Shown here in pieces: positions 1 to 10,639 of a DNA stretch of 64,000 bases. The stretch is from contig JABACO010000003.1 of NCBI GenBank assembly GCA_013339895.1, positions 15,091,308 to 15,155,307 of the forward strand. The letters run 5' to 3'. The translations under genes were made by a program, and so were the position numbers. Numbering within the stretch: position 1 is the stretch's first letter; each line of letters starts with the position of its first letter. The notes beneath the pieces are model-generated. The model did not search any database, was not told the DNA's origin, and saw nothing but the letters and a program-made list of their open reading frames with translations. The DNA is from Ephydatia muelleri (Eukaryota; Porifera; Demospongiae; Spongillida; Spongillidae).

Positions 1-94
1 AATAATATTCAAAGAACAAGAGGCTGAAATAGGTGCTACTAATCTGTTTCATTTCTCTTTTGTGGTTTTAGCTGACCACTCTTATAGGATATTT

Positions 95-352
95 ATATAT
101 ATGGGACTGTGTCCAGCAGAATCACCCTTCTAGCTAGTTTTTCAAGTTTTCAAATTTTCCTTGAACACCCATGAGCTTCTGTCAAAAGGTCCGTACGCAT
201 CCTAAATCGGACTATCCATCGCAAAGTTATTAGGCACTGAATTTATAATTAGCCATACATTTCAATGCGAGCGTTCCTTTTCTTTTGCTTGTCCTGGAAA
301 TTTTGATAAAGTACCATAAGGGTGATTTAGCTGGACACTGTCCCATATATAT
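95..352. mobile_element. MITE-like inverted-repeat element
   Basis: The two ends are inverted copies of each other over about 65 bp. The left arm reads gggactgtgtccagc, then a-gaatcaccctt, and the right arm is its reverse complement with a few mismatches. No protein is encoded. TA-rich DNA flanks it, so a target duplication cannot be told from background. A non-autonomous DNA transposon is the simplest reading. Confidence 0.5.
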
Positions 353-454
353 AATATATATAATATAATATATATATATACGACGCCCCATTTATGCCGA
401 GGCATACACATGCTTATAATTGTAACGCTGTATAAACGGGGGAGGGGGACCGCT

Positions 455-600
455 AGTTCTAAGGGGGGACATGATATCCTAGGATACGTTGTCCGGCCGG
501 ACATTGTATCCTAGTACTGGGCGTCCGGCGGACTCCGGGTCCTAGGATACAATGTCCGGCCGGACAATTTTTAGGGGGGACGCGTAGTCCTGTGACACCC
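455..600. repeat. Cluster of near-palindromic 30-bp motifs
   Basis: The motif aggatac(a/g)ttgtccggccgg (near 481-512) is a near-perfect palindrome centred on ccggccgg, and it recurs at about 544-568. Related pieces (ggggggac, tcctaggata) surround both copies. This looks like ends of small elements or a foldback cluster. No gene is seen. Confidence 0.4.
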
Positions 601-605
601 GCATG

Positions 606-850
606 CTCAGTAATATCACTGTTTATTCGAATAAAATTAATGGATATTGTGGATTGGATTTTGTTGCTTGGATTTCACTTGCTGCTTGGATTTTAGTTCT
701 GTGAGTGACGCTATTTTAATTCATGCAATTGCCTTTGGCTTTCTAGTGTACTCCCGAGTTCTGACTTCTGAGCCAATGCCGGCTGGGTTTGGCCTGAGTC
801 CTGCCGCGAACACTTGTAATTGATTTTGCAGATTCTGCAAAAGTTTCGGT
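606..850. repeat. Dispersed 0.25-kb repeat, copy 1
   Basis: It starts agtaatatcactgtttattc and ends near cagattctgc. It matches the stretch at 1341-1612 with scattered substitutions and small indels. The second copy lies inside the inserted transposon at 975-2252, so the same sequence sits both inside and outside that insertion. Confidence 0.7.
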
Positions 851-854
851 AGAG

Positions 855-974
855 CCTCCCCCTGAGGTGATAGGAGAGATGATTAACGTCATCCTCAAAA
901 ACAATGTCATCGAGTTCGAGGGACAAATTTACCTCCAACTCCAGGGATGTGCTATGGGGACCAAGTGGGCACCA
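855..974 (+). pseudogene. Penelope-like reverse transcriptase, upstream fragment
   Basis: This open stretch encodes about 40 residues ending LQLQGCAMGTKWAP, which is the palm motif just before the catalytic YIDD-type box in Penelope-like reverse transcriptases. The reading continues after the insertion at 975-2252, where the next residues are AYASIFMGH. Together these match the family signature (G.AMGT..AP.YA.IFMG). The fragment is therefore the left half of an exon split by a DNA transposon. Sequence upstream of 855 is another repeat, so the N-terminal half of the retroelement protein is missing here. Confidence 0.75.
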
Positions 975-2252
975 CTGCAGTGATGCCGCGGTTCGCCCGC
1001 CAACCGTCAAAAACCGTCAAACTAGGCGATACGGTTGGCTTGACCGCGTCCGTGACCATCAGGAAAAGTGAATAATTGAATTAGTTCGCGAACCACTTAA
1101 TCGTCAGCCTATTGAGGCCAAAAACCGTGGGACCGTCAAAAATGTTGACGGTCAACTGCCGGTCAGACATTAAGAAATGTGTACCTTTTTTTGTTGGATA
1201 ACTGAGGAAACCTGTGAGATTTGACACAATGCAGCATTCATACACCGAAGTGACAATTCGATAACAAGACGTACTATGACACCGCTTTCCTGCCGGGTAG
1301 TTAAGAATGATATGTTTTTATTTACACTATTTATAGAATACATGAGTAATATCACTGTTTATTCGAATAAAAATTAATGGATTTTGTGGTTTGTTGCTTG
1401 GATTTCATTTGCTGCTTGGATTTAGTTCCGTGAGTGACGCCGTTTTAATTCATGCATTGCTTTTGGCTTTCTAGTGCCCTATCGTTTCCTCCCCGAGTTC
1501 TGACTTCTGAGCCAATGCCGGCTGGGTTTGGCCTGAGTCCTGCCGCGGAAAGGTCTGATCGACCTGAAGAACACTTGTAATTGATTGTGCAGATTCTGCA
1601 GAAGTTTCAGAAGAACCATCTAGGGAGATGCTGTTCCCAATCACAATATATTTGCACTGGATGCATTTTTTGCATTGACTTTGACGTAAGTCAACATTTT
1701 GGCATTACAAGTGCGAATTTCAACTGCATCAATGCATTCTTCTGCAGCCATGTACTGCAACCAAAGAGATCCTTGGGGTGGCACACAGGAGCGAGAGGGA
1801 GCATAGAAGACGAGTTGAAGCGCTATATGCTTAACTGGCGCGTTAATGACGTCATGCAATGGTGGAGCGACCATGAAGCTATTAAACTTCCTTCGCATTG
1901 CTCTGCTAGCCCCGCTAAAGTACTGATTTACCCATTCCGGTGTCCAGTGCTCACTCTGAAAAGGTATTTTCTCAGCTAAAGCTGACCGCAAGAGATGGCG
2001 GATGGATGCTGGCTGAGTGGAAAGAGTAACGTTAAATATAAACTAGATGGTTATTAAATTTAATTCGTGCTGTTAGTTTGGACCGGATATCGACCGGGAC
2101 CGGCTTGAATCCAGGCGGCCAACCGTCAAAACCGCCAACGTGACCGTATTGGGAAAACACGGTCACTGTTCGTCCGCCAACGTGACCGTGTGGATCCGGT
2201 ACGGTTAGCCGTGAACGTGACTGGATCGATAATAGCTGACCGCGGCATCACT
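975..2252. mobile_element. DNA transposon (hAT-like ends) inserted in Penelope element
   Basis: The ends carry a perfect 14-bp inverted repeat, cagtgatgccgcgg at 978-991 and its complement at 2240-2253. The flanks repeat gggcacca (967-974 and 2253-2260), which fits an 8-bp target duplication. Removing the insert restores the Penelope reading frame exactly. Many copies of the subterminal motif ccgtcaa or its complement occur near both ends (1000-1170 and 2115-2230). No transposase is recognised inside, so it is probably non-autonomous. It also contains copy 2 of the dispersed 0.25-kb repeat. Ends beginning CAGTG and an 8-bp duplication suggest hAT; this is inference. Confidence 0.7.
1341..1612. 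repeat. Dispersed 0.25-kb repeat, copy 2
   Basis: Second copy of the sequence at 606-850, here with a short extra segment near 1551-1570. It lies inside the 975-2252 transposon. Confidence 0.7.
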
Positions 2253-2536
2253 GGGCACCAGCGTATGCGAGCATATTCATGGGACATGTGGAGAAGACAC
2301 TGCGAACCATGGCTGGAGACAAGGTGCTGCTGTGGCGTCGGTTCATAGACGATATCTTCTTGGTCTACGGAGGAACGAGGGAGCAGTTTGACCAATACAT
2401 GGCGGAGATCAATGGCATCCACCCCACCATCAAGTTCACGTCTGAATGCAGTGATGAACAAGTCACCTTTCTGGACGTGGCAGTGCACAAAGGTGAGAGG
2501 TTTAGACAACATGGTGTGCTAGATATTAAATGTTAC
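2253..2536 (+). pseudogene. Penelope-like reverse transcriptase, catalytic fragment
   Basis: The frame reads YASIFMGH, then WRRFIDDIFLVYGG with the catalytic DD pair, then HPTIKFT and VTFLDVAV. All of these are hallmarks of Penelope-like reverse transcriptases. It continues the fragment at 855-974 after the 975-2252 insertion. Similarity stops near 2530, where the inverted end of the next large element begins. The matching GIY-YIG endonuclease lies at 14383-14669, on the far side of that element. The thumb/linker part expected between them (about 150 residues) was not found. Confidence 0.85.
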
Positions 2537-2570
2537 ATTAATAACCTTACGGAACGGGATTGGAAACGCC
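2537..2570 (+). repeat. Left terminal inverted repeat of the 11.5-kb unit
   Basis: Inverted partner of 13992-14025, 33 of 34 positions matching by eye. It abuts the point where Penelope reverse-transcriptase similarity ends. Confidence 0.75.
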
Positions 2571-3154
2571 ATATCCATTCCCATTCAACGCAATGTGTCG
2601 TCATAGTTTCGCGTGAATCTAATTAAGTTTGCTCAGAGAGGCAGTGAAGAAACAAGTCAGAACAGAGGCATCGCAAGGTAAAAGAAGGATAGGATGATTT
2701 ACTAAACTTCCTAGATGGTTTTCTACCTCGTGTTTGGTTCTTTTTAGGTATACTTTGGGCTGTGTACGATGATAAAAGCACGCAAAAAGCGGTGCGAAAG
2801 TGAAGTCTAATTTTTTTGTCAACTAAGTGCCAACAGGCAGCATGATCAAGCAACGAGAGATAGCGTCAGAGCAAGCTTAGTGAATATATGGGTACGTAGT
2901 GGTGGTTTTAAGACAATCAGTTTTATAATCGTAAAGATCAATAGCTTCAAACGCAAAACTACGCTTAAAATACCTCCCGCCTTTCGACATTCTTTATACC
3001 TTTACGGTTAAAGGAATCGGCCCCAAAAGTAGTTTAACAAAAAGAAGGAAGGTGGATGGGGCGCGTGGAAGGATTGGAAATCTCTTTACTTAGTGATTGC
3101 TAACTTACAACCCTCGATATGCGAGCAAAAAATTATATCTTTATTTTTATTTAG
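2571..3154. other. Subterminal non-coding stretch
   Basis: No convincing exon or repeat was seen. The first 50 bases show weak inverted similarity to the inner side of the right arm. A pyrimidine-rich acceptor (tttatttttatttag) closes it at 3154. Confidence 0.4.
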
Positions 3155-3743
3155 GAAATGTTTCGACAAGGGAGGTTGTCAAAGAAGCTTAAGTGTGAAA
3201 GGCAAAATCGCCAATGCACTACCCTGACTGTCTCCATTGACATTGACATCTGGATGAAAGCCCGGAGAGCTAGGCACCATCTAGAGCAGCAACTTAGTCA
3301 AGTTACTGTTGTGCAGACACTTCTTCCTCCAGGTAAGTTATTTTGGTATGCTTTTAAAAAAGAAAATTTATGATGCGGCCTGTCTCTATAGGATGGTCCA
3401 AAGTAGGAGATTTGGAATTTGCCAAGGTGGTTAAAGATTCTGATGCTATTTTGAAGTTGTCCCGATGTGTTGTCATTGATCACACCATGCAGTGGCATGT
3501 TCAGGTACATTGTGCACAAGTCACAACACAGCAAGTTGAATATGTGTTTCTTCTGTAGGTGGATGGCAAGAAACTGATGTCATCAGTGCTTACTTTCAGC
3601 CAGGTCCCTCAGCACCTTACATCCTTTGCTGATGTCAAGACACCTTTGGACCTATACACAGCTACCATGTTTGTTGTGGTAATGGTGATGAAAGGTTCAT
3701 GGATTACATTTGTCAAAGGATGGAAAGATAATGAATTGTCAAG
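3155..3743 (+). CDS. Three exons of an unrecognised protein (partial)
   Basis: Three exons join in frame: 3155-3332, 3392-3504 and 3559-3743. Introns are 59 and 54 bp with canonical ends (ag/gtaagt, tatag, cag/gtacat, ctgtag) and phases 1 and 0 that fit. The predicted product begins near FRQGRLSKKLKCERQ, has a charged RARHHLEQQL stretch, then KVVKDSDAILKLSRCVVIDH and a hydrophobic LDLYTATMFVVVMVMKGSW. A donor follows at 3744 (aag/gtactg) in phase 2. No matching downstream exon was found before the satellite at 4148, so the gene is partial or its next exon lies beyond the array. I do not recognise the family. Its place inside the P-like unit suggests transposon cargo or a trapped host gene. 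Confidence 0.5.
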
Positions 3744-4147
3744 GTACTGTGTAATTTATTATGATGACCCACACAGCAATTCGGCCGTCCGCACGCGGGT
3801 GATTACAAACTACGTATTCAGTCATGCATCCGTGCATATCACAAAGCGTGCACTCACGATTAACGTAGTCCCATTATTTTTAAAACTTCACCGCCCAATC
3901 CTGTACGGGAATATCATTAAACGGCCATTTAACCCTCTCCTCACGTATGATTGAATTTGAATTCGAATACCTCTTTTAAGTTTACAACACGCCGAGGCTA
4001 CAGCTGCAGTAGAGGACAGGTCGCACGAATTTTTTATTAAGGTATGTGAGGTCAAAAAAAGCTAGTTTTCTAATGCCTGAAACCGAAAACAATGTGCACT
4101 CGTTGTCGCTCAGGGGTCAGAACAAGGCTATAGCTAGTTGTATGTAC
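3744..4147. other. Intron-like or spacer sequence
   Basis: Begins with a splice donor. Nothing further recognisable was seen before the satellite. Confidence 0.35.
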
Positions 4148-5661
4148 TCACATTGGTCTGAGGCCTCACCACAGTGGTCTTCCTAGGGTGATGTGATTCG
4201 GAAGGGTGTGGCTATCTTCGGTGAGTAATTTGTCTCTAGATCTAATAATGGTATACACACGGAAATGTGTATCACTCAGCACATTCATAGATGTCTAAAT
4301 AATCTATGGTACATTTCATTGTTTGTGACGCAAGGTTTGTCCAGTAAGCTTCACATTGGTATGAGACATCACCTCAATGGTCTTCTGAGGGTCACGTGAT
4401 TCTGAAGGGTGTGGCTATCAGGTGAGTCGTTTGTTACTAATAATACTGACGTGAGTATCACTACATTTCATTGTATGTGACACAAGGTTTGTCCAGTAAG
4501 CTTCACATTGGTATGAGACATCGCCCCAATGGTCTTCTGAGGGTCACGTGATTCTGAAGGGTGTGGCTATCAGGTGATTCGTTTGTTACTAATAATGATA
4601 TACATACTGACGTGAGTATCACTACATTTCATTGTATGTGACACAAGGTTTGTCCAGTAAGCTTCACATTGGTATGAGACATCGCCCCAATGGTCTTCTG
4701 AGGGTCACGTGATTCTGAAGGGTGTGGCTATCAGGTGATTCGTTTGTTACTAATAATGATATACATACTGACGTGAGTATCACTACATTTCATTGTATGT
4801 GACACAAGGTTTGTCCAGTAAGCTTCACATTGGTATGAGACATCGCCCCAATGGTCTTCTGAGGGTCACGTGATTCTGAAGGGTGTGGCTATCATGTGAG
4901 TCGTTTGTCACTAATAATGATATACATACTATCACTACATTTCATTGTATGTGACACAAGGTTTGTCCAGTAAGCTTCACATTGGTATGAGACATCACCA
5001 CAATGGTCTTCTGAGGGTCACGTGATTCTGAAGGGTGTGGCTATCAGGTGAGTCGTTTGTTACTAATAATAGTATACATACTGACGTGAGTATCACTACA
5101 TTTCATTGTATGCATGTGACACAAGGTTTGTCCAGTAAGATTCACATTGGTATGAGACATCACCCCAATGGTCTTCTGAGGGTCACGTGATTCTGAAGGA
5201 TGTGGCTATCAGGTGAGTCGTTTGTCACTAATAATGATATACATACTGACGTGAGTATCACTACATTTCATTGTATGTGACACAAGGTTTGTCCAGTAAG
5301 CTTCACATTGGTATGAGACATCACCTCGATGGTCTTCTGAGGGTCACGTGATTCTGAAGGGTGTGGCTATCAGGTGAGTCGTTTGTTACTAATAACAGTA
5401 TACATACTGACGTGAGTATCACTACATTTCATTGTATGTGACACAAGGTTTGTCCAGTAAGATTCACATTGGTATGAGACATCACCTCGATGGTCTTCTG
5501 AGGGTCACGTGATTCTGAAGGGTGTGGCTATCAGGTGAGTCGTTTGTTACTAATAACAGTATACATACTGACGTGAGTATCACTACATTTCATTGTATGT
5601 GACACAAGGTTTGTCCAGTAAGCTTCACATTGGTATGAGACATCACCCCACTGGTCTTCTA
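4148..5661. repeat. 161-bp satellite array, about nine copies
   Basis: The word tttgtccagtaag recurs at about 4336, 4488, 4649, 4810, 4962, 5127, 5288, 5449 and 5610, spacing 152-165 and mostly 161 bp. The first copy (near 4150) is degenerate and inner copies are very alike. The array lies inside the 11.5-kb unit. No protein is encoded. Confidence 0.9.
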
Positions 5662-6082
5662 ATGACCTATGCAGCACTCACTGGAAATGCATCAAGAATC
5701 TTTTCACCTATCAGAGTCATGTTAATGAATAGTTTTTCATATTGTTGACTTGGTTCTGAGTACAGTGCTACGCAAGTATATAACCACACACAATTACACA
5801 CAAAGTTCATCCACCTGCTGCACAAGGTGTAAGAACGACTCAGAATGGTACGAGCATTAGCTGAGGCGACCAAAGCGGTCAGTCAATGCCTTGGTTATTT
5901 TTTATGAAGAAATGCATTTTTATATATTTCTTGGACGATGGTTTATGCTTCAGCTTGCCCTGAAGACTATATTATATGTTCTGCTGCGTGATGTTACATA
6001 TTATATGCATCGTATAAAGAGGCGGGGCACGCAAACAATCTATCGCTAGAATGTACCTCGTTCTCTCGGTGTCTTCTTTGGT

Positions 6083-6213
6083 GCCATCCATAAATTACGT
6101 CACTTCGAAGGGTCCCCAGCATGCAGGGTGGTAGCAGCCAGTGTGACGATGTATACATGAAGCATACATCAGTATAAGAGGGGTCCATATAGGTGACGTA
6201 ATTTATGAACGGC
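6083..6213. mobile_element. Small MITE with 21-bp inverted ends
   Basis: gcc(a/g)t(c/t)cataaattacgtcac occurs at 6083-6103 and inverted at 6193-6213, with two mismatches in 21. The unit is 131 bp. The flanking 5662-6082 and 6214-6434 hold nothing else recognisable. Confidence 0.6.
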
Positions 6214-6434
6214 CGCTTGTCATATCATTTATACAAAGGCTCAGGATTCCAACTCCAACCTCCCATTATGGAAATGTCTTTCAGAATGCCTCACGCTCTC
6301 AGCAGGCGAGGTCTGCAATCGCCATGTCATTAGTAAAACATCATGACGACGCATGCGGTATGCATTTAATAGCAGCCACGTGAATCACGTGATGATTTTT
6401 TTTCGTCTCGCGTCGGTAAGTATGGCTCCACAGA

Positions 6435-6829
6435 ATGTTTTTTTTGATAGGATGTATGACCGCTGTGGAACACTACATCTTCCACTGTAAGTCAGAGAGG
6501 TTCCATTTTATTCCAAAATCGTCAAACGAAAGCCAGGTGAGTTAGCTTTAGCCTACGCTCGTTTTGAATTGAAAGCTTTGCTTGTCAGGAAATTGTGTAT
6601 TGGGATAACGTTCTGCGAAGCAATTCAGGCAGGTTGTTGGTTAGAAAGAACGGCCGGCTACGCTACACAGCGAGGTAAGCTGTCAATTACGTGTTTTTGT
6701 GTGGCACTTTGTTTGCTTCCAAGGCGTAACGTCGGGAACAGAATAATGGTGTTCTCTACTGCATTATGGCAGAAATGTTGGATTCCTTGATCTACCTGAA
6801 ACATCCTGGCTGAACAAGAGCGCTAAAAC
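6435..6829 (+). CDS. Candidate three-exon fragment, unrecognised
   Basis: A possible start is the ATG at 6435 or 6456 (MTAVEHYIFHCKSERFHF). Exon 1 ends at a gtgagt donor near 6539. Exon 2 (6589-6674) reads EIVYWDNVLRSNSGRLLVRK, and exon 3 (6773-6829) reads NVGFLDLPETSWLNKSAKT. Both follow AG acceptors and precede gtaagc and gtacgt donors, and the phases agree. A further open stretch near 6909-6979 (LTAVNYSKERPEVRCYNVT) ends at gtaagg, but its phase does not join cleanly. The Gypsy insertion at 7135 lies just downstream and may sit in an intron of the same gene. No domain is recognised; a THAP zinc finger was looked for and not seen. Confidence 0.4.
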
Positions 6830-7134
6830 GTACGTGATGTAACAGCACCTCGTTATTGTTACCCTTTTCCTTTCGCTCAAATGGCGGTGTATTCTACGTG
6901 CATTCGGGTTGACAGCAGTGAACTATTCTAAAGAAAGACCTGAAGTCAGATGTTACAACGTCACCATCAACTGCTGGGAGGTAAGGCCATTTTTTGGTAA
7001 AAGTGTTGTTTCAGTTATGCTTTCTTTTCTACGAACAGGTTTGTTCTCTTATCAACTTTCTATGTTTCATATTTGTAAACTTGAAACATTAAATTTTTTG
7101 ACTATGTGATCAATAACCTGAGAAATAATGATAG

Positions 7135-7309
7135 TGTAATGCAGGATTTATTAGTCTGCGCTTGCGCAGTACATTGTATTGATGGAACCTTTTGTAATAG
7201 ATTGTCACACGCACACCCGTGATCACACATATATATATATATACCTTATTTTTGTATGTTTGTCAGTCTGTACCTCGTGTATACCTGCTATCAATCTTGG
7301 CCGCTTACA
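7135..7309 (+). repeat. 5' LTR of Gypsy 1
   Basis: Begins tgtaatgcagg and ends ccgcttaca. Near-identical to 10194-10366. Confidence 0.93.
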
Positions 7310-7338
7310 CTGGCGTAGTCGGCTCTACACGAGTTGGA

Positions 7339-7551
7339 ATGTCCAAACCCTTGCTCCTACCTGAGCCCTACGGAGGCGAAGCGGGTGGCTGGGCGGAATG
7401 GGTAGACCATTTCGAGAACGTAGCCACTGTCAACAAGTGGGCCACTGGTGAGGAGAAATTAAAATGGCTGAAGGTGCGTCTAACTGGGAAGGCTCAGACA
7501 GCGTTCAAGAAGTTGCCGCAAGATGTGAAAGAAACTACGGTGAGTGCATAA
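7339..7551 (+). pseudogene. Gypsy 1 gag-like fragment
   Basis: Encodes MSKPLLLPEPYGGEAGGW, then WVDHFENVATVNKW and LKWLKVRLTGKAQ, typical of the N-terminal gag region of invertebrate Gypsy elements. It is a fossil and incomplete. Confidence 0.7.
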
Positions 7552-7703
7552 AATCGAGTGGACGACACTTTGGACACACTGGTTGGTTCTAAATTCTTCA
7601 CCACACTCGACCTTGCCAGTGGGTACTGGCAAGTGGAAGTGGCTCCCGAGGATCAACCTAAACAGCCTTCACAACACCGGAAGGACTGTACCAATTCAAG
7701 GTA

Positions 7704-8423
7704 ATGCCATTTGGCTTATGTAACGCTCCAGCGACATTTCAGCGTTTAATGGACAGAGTCTTGAGTGGGTTAAAATGGTCGAGCTGTTTAGTGTATTTTG
7801 ACGATATAATTGTAGTAGGTACTACATTTCAAGAGCATTTGCATCACCTCACTAGTGTCTTCACTCGTCTGAGGGGGGCGGGTCTCAAGCTAAAACCAAA
7901 AAAGTGTACACTCTGCAGGCAGCAAGTAACATTTCTAGGCCATATAGTATCCACAGATGGTGTTGCAACAGATCCAAGCAAAACTGAGGCTGTGTCGAAG
8001 TGGCCCATTCCCCAGAACAGAAAAGAAGTTCAACAATTTTTGGGGCTAGCCAATTACTATAGGCGTTTTGTAAAAGACTTTGCCTTGATCTCAAAACCAC
8101 TACAGCGGTTGACAGAGAAAAACGCACCTTTCGAATGGACCATTGGATGCCAAAACGCTTTTGATGAATTGCGTAAACGTTTGGTTTCTTCCCCAGTCCT
8201 TGCATACCCAGATTATGAGCGACGTTTCATACTCGACACGGATGCAAGTGATGTTGGAATTGGTGCTGTGCTTTCACAGGTTAGTGATTGTGGTTCTGAG
8301 CGTGTTATTGCCTATGCGAGCAGATCGCTTACTAGGCCAGAGCAAAGGTATTGTGTAACACGTAAAGAATTATTAGCAGTTGTGGAATTTGTACATCATT
8401 TTAGACAGTATCTCCTTGGGTGA
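7704..8423 (+). pseudogene. Gypsy 1 reverse transcriptase and RNase H part
   Basis: Carries MPFGLCNAPATFQRLMD, the catalytic YFDDIIV box, the connection segment FLGLANYYRRFVKDF and the RNase H head DTDASDVGIGAVLSQ. The order and motifs are those of Ty3/Gypsy pol. Treated as a fossil; the surrounding element is broken. Confidence 0.93.
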
Positions 8424-8910
8424 GAATTCACCCTTCGAACTGACCATGGATCTCTGGTCTGGATCCGGAATTTTAAAGAACCGGAAGGTCAACTGGCTCG
8501 CTGGCTAGAGAGACTCCAGGAGTATAACTTCACCGTTGTGCACCGCCAAGGCTTGCGCCATTGCAACGCTGACGCCCTTTCCCGTGTCCCATGCAGGCAG
8601 TGCGGTAGGGACGAAGATATAGAATCGGAGAACACCGTCATGGTAGGAGTGGTTTCCAATCCGTTCCAGAAATATACTCCAGCTGAGATGAGGCAGATGC
8701 AACTGGACGACTCAACCATCCAACCTGTTCACTGTGCTGTATCTTGTGGTCAACCAACGAGCCCTGATATTGTTAAATCGTGGAGTCGAGGAAGTCGTCT
8801 CCTGATGCAACACTGGGACGCCCTCTGCATTTATGATGGTATCCTGTGGAAGAAATGCGTGGATGGAAGTAGAAGATTCCAGCAGCTCGTTTTAACCCGC
8901 GAAGTTACAA

Positions 8911-10179
8911 GTGGATGCTCTTCGCGATCTCCATCAAGGGGCTGTAGGCGGTCACATTGGAGAGGAGAAGATGAAACACAGACTGAAAGAGCGGTTTTAC
9001 TGGCCAGGATGTACAGAAGCAGTTGGAGAGTGGTGTAGGAACTGCATAAGCTGCACCACGAGGAAGACGGTTGCCCCAAAGAGAAGGGCTCCTCTGCAAA
9101 CCATTAAGGCTGGGTACCCGATGCAAATCGTGAGTGTAGATTTAATGGGCCCCCTTCCCGAGACTGAGGATGGCTGTAAGTATGTCATGGTAGCTGTGGA
9201 CTGTTTTACCCGGTGGGTAGAAGTGTATGCTATACGGAACCAGGAGGCCACAACTGTTGCTAAAAAACTTGTTGATGAAATGTTCTGCCGTTTTTCTCCT
9301 CCAGAACAGCTCCACAGCGACCAGGGACGACAGTTTGAGTCAGATTTGGTGAAGGAGATATGCGAACTGTTGCAGATCAGAAAAACGCGCACCACGCCGT
9401 ACCACCCACAGTGCAATGGAATGGTGGAGCGGTTCAATCGGACTCTATTGGACATGCTTTCCACCGCAGTTGGCAACCATCAAGCTGATTGGCAGCAGCA
9501 CATACGTAAACTTTGTCTGGCTTACAACTCTAGCGTCCATTCCTCCACAGGATTTACTCCGTTCTTCTTGATGTTCGGGCGCCAGGCGAAGCTACCGATC
9601 GACCTGATGTACGGCACTAATCAGATGGAGCCGAACACTACCTCCGAGTATGCACGCTGCTTGAAAGACGCCTTGCAAGAAGCATACGCACTGGTGAGGG
9701 AGCGCTGTCAGGCCGAACATAAAAGGCAGAAAGAGCTGTATGACCAAAAAGTGCATGGGAAGCCATTTAGCCCGGGCGAGTTGGTGTGGTTACACTCCAC
9801 AGCTGTTCCTCGTGGTCGATCCAGAAAGCTACACCATCCTTGGAAAGGACCCTTTAAGGTCATGGAACGACTGGGCGAGACCACGTACAAAATCAAAAAT
9901 CTTCAAGGTCGGAGGAAAACAACATTTGTTCATTTTGACAGGCTCAAGCCGTGTGTAATATCCGATGACAAGCCAGAGAACACAGGGTCCAGAGAACAAG
10001 AACCAGTTGGTACAAATCTGGATCTGGTTGACAGCGATGACGATGATCCAGTACAGCAAGAAGAGGCAGCAGTCCCAGAAATTGCGAACCCACCTGTACC
10101 ACCCTTAAATGAACAACGCCGATACCCCGTGCGAGATAGACAACGCACACAGCGCTATGGAACATATGTGGAACACTAA
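8911..10179 (+). pseudogene. Gypsy 1 integrase part
   Basis: Shows the HHCC zinc-binding head ending CRNCISCTTRK, the core with VDLMGPLPE, LHSDQGRQFESD and CNGMVERFNRTL supplying the acidic residues, then a GPF-type chromatin-facing tail (HPWKGPFKVMERLG). It runs to 15 bp before the 3' LTR. Fossil of Gypsy 1. Confidence 0.93.
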
Positions 10180-10193
10180 AAAGAAGGGAGCAG

Positions 10194-10366
10194 TGTAATG
10201 CAGGATTTATTAGTCTGCGCTTGCGCAGTACATTGTATTGATGGAACCTTTTGTAATAGATTGTCACACGCACACCCGTGATCACACATATATATATATA
10301 CCTTATTTTTGTATGTTTGTCAGTCTGTACCTCGTGTATACCTGCTATCAATCTTGGCCGCTTACA
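10194..10366 (+). repeat. 3' LTR of Gypsy 1
   Basis: Same sequence as 7135-7309 except for a slightly shorter TA run. Confidence 0.93.
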
Positions 10367-10639
10367 ATAGTATTAACTAGTATATTTAACTTTCCTTACG
10401 TCATACGATAGTTCTATATTGCGCGTACACGGTAGGTTCCTCGGTCACGTACAAAATTGCACGTTCGCGCGCGACGTTGCTCTCGAATTATCCCGTGCGC
10501 ATACAAATGATCCTCCGGGACCGAGAAATCATTCGTATGAAATCGGTCCACTCACGATTTCGAGAGCACATGGCGCGCAAAATTCGGAAGCACGCTCTTC
10601 CGGGTGATATTGCGTGCTGTCACGGGCCCGGAATCAAAG

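Larger units (their letters stand above)
7135..10366 (+). mobile_element. Gypsy/Ty3 LTR retrotransposon fossil (Gypsy 1)
   Basis: Two short direct LTRs (175 and 173 bp, TG...CA) bound the element, and ATAG repeats on both sides (7131-7134, 10367-10370). The interior has a gag-like N-terminal part (from 7339), reverse transcriptase and RNase H, then integrase with a zinc-binding head and a C-terminal tail, in the usual Ty3/Gypsy order. The interior is shorter than a full element and has several breaks, so it is broken. The LTRs differ mainly in the length of a TA run, so the insertion looks recent. It lies within the 11.5-kb P-like unit and postdates it. Confidence 0.95.

Noticed and set aside
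1581-1991. Overlapping open frames on both strands of about 115-130 codons in the 975-2252 transposon
   Set aside because: No domain, no splice or start support, and each is the shadow of the other. A real cargo gene cannot be ruled out but is not supported.
6435-6829. Treating these exons as the THAP zinc finger of the P-like transposase
   Set aside because: The C2CH spacing and the AVPTIF box of THAP domains are absent.
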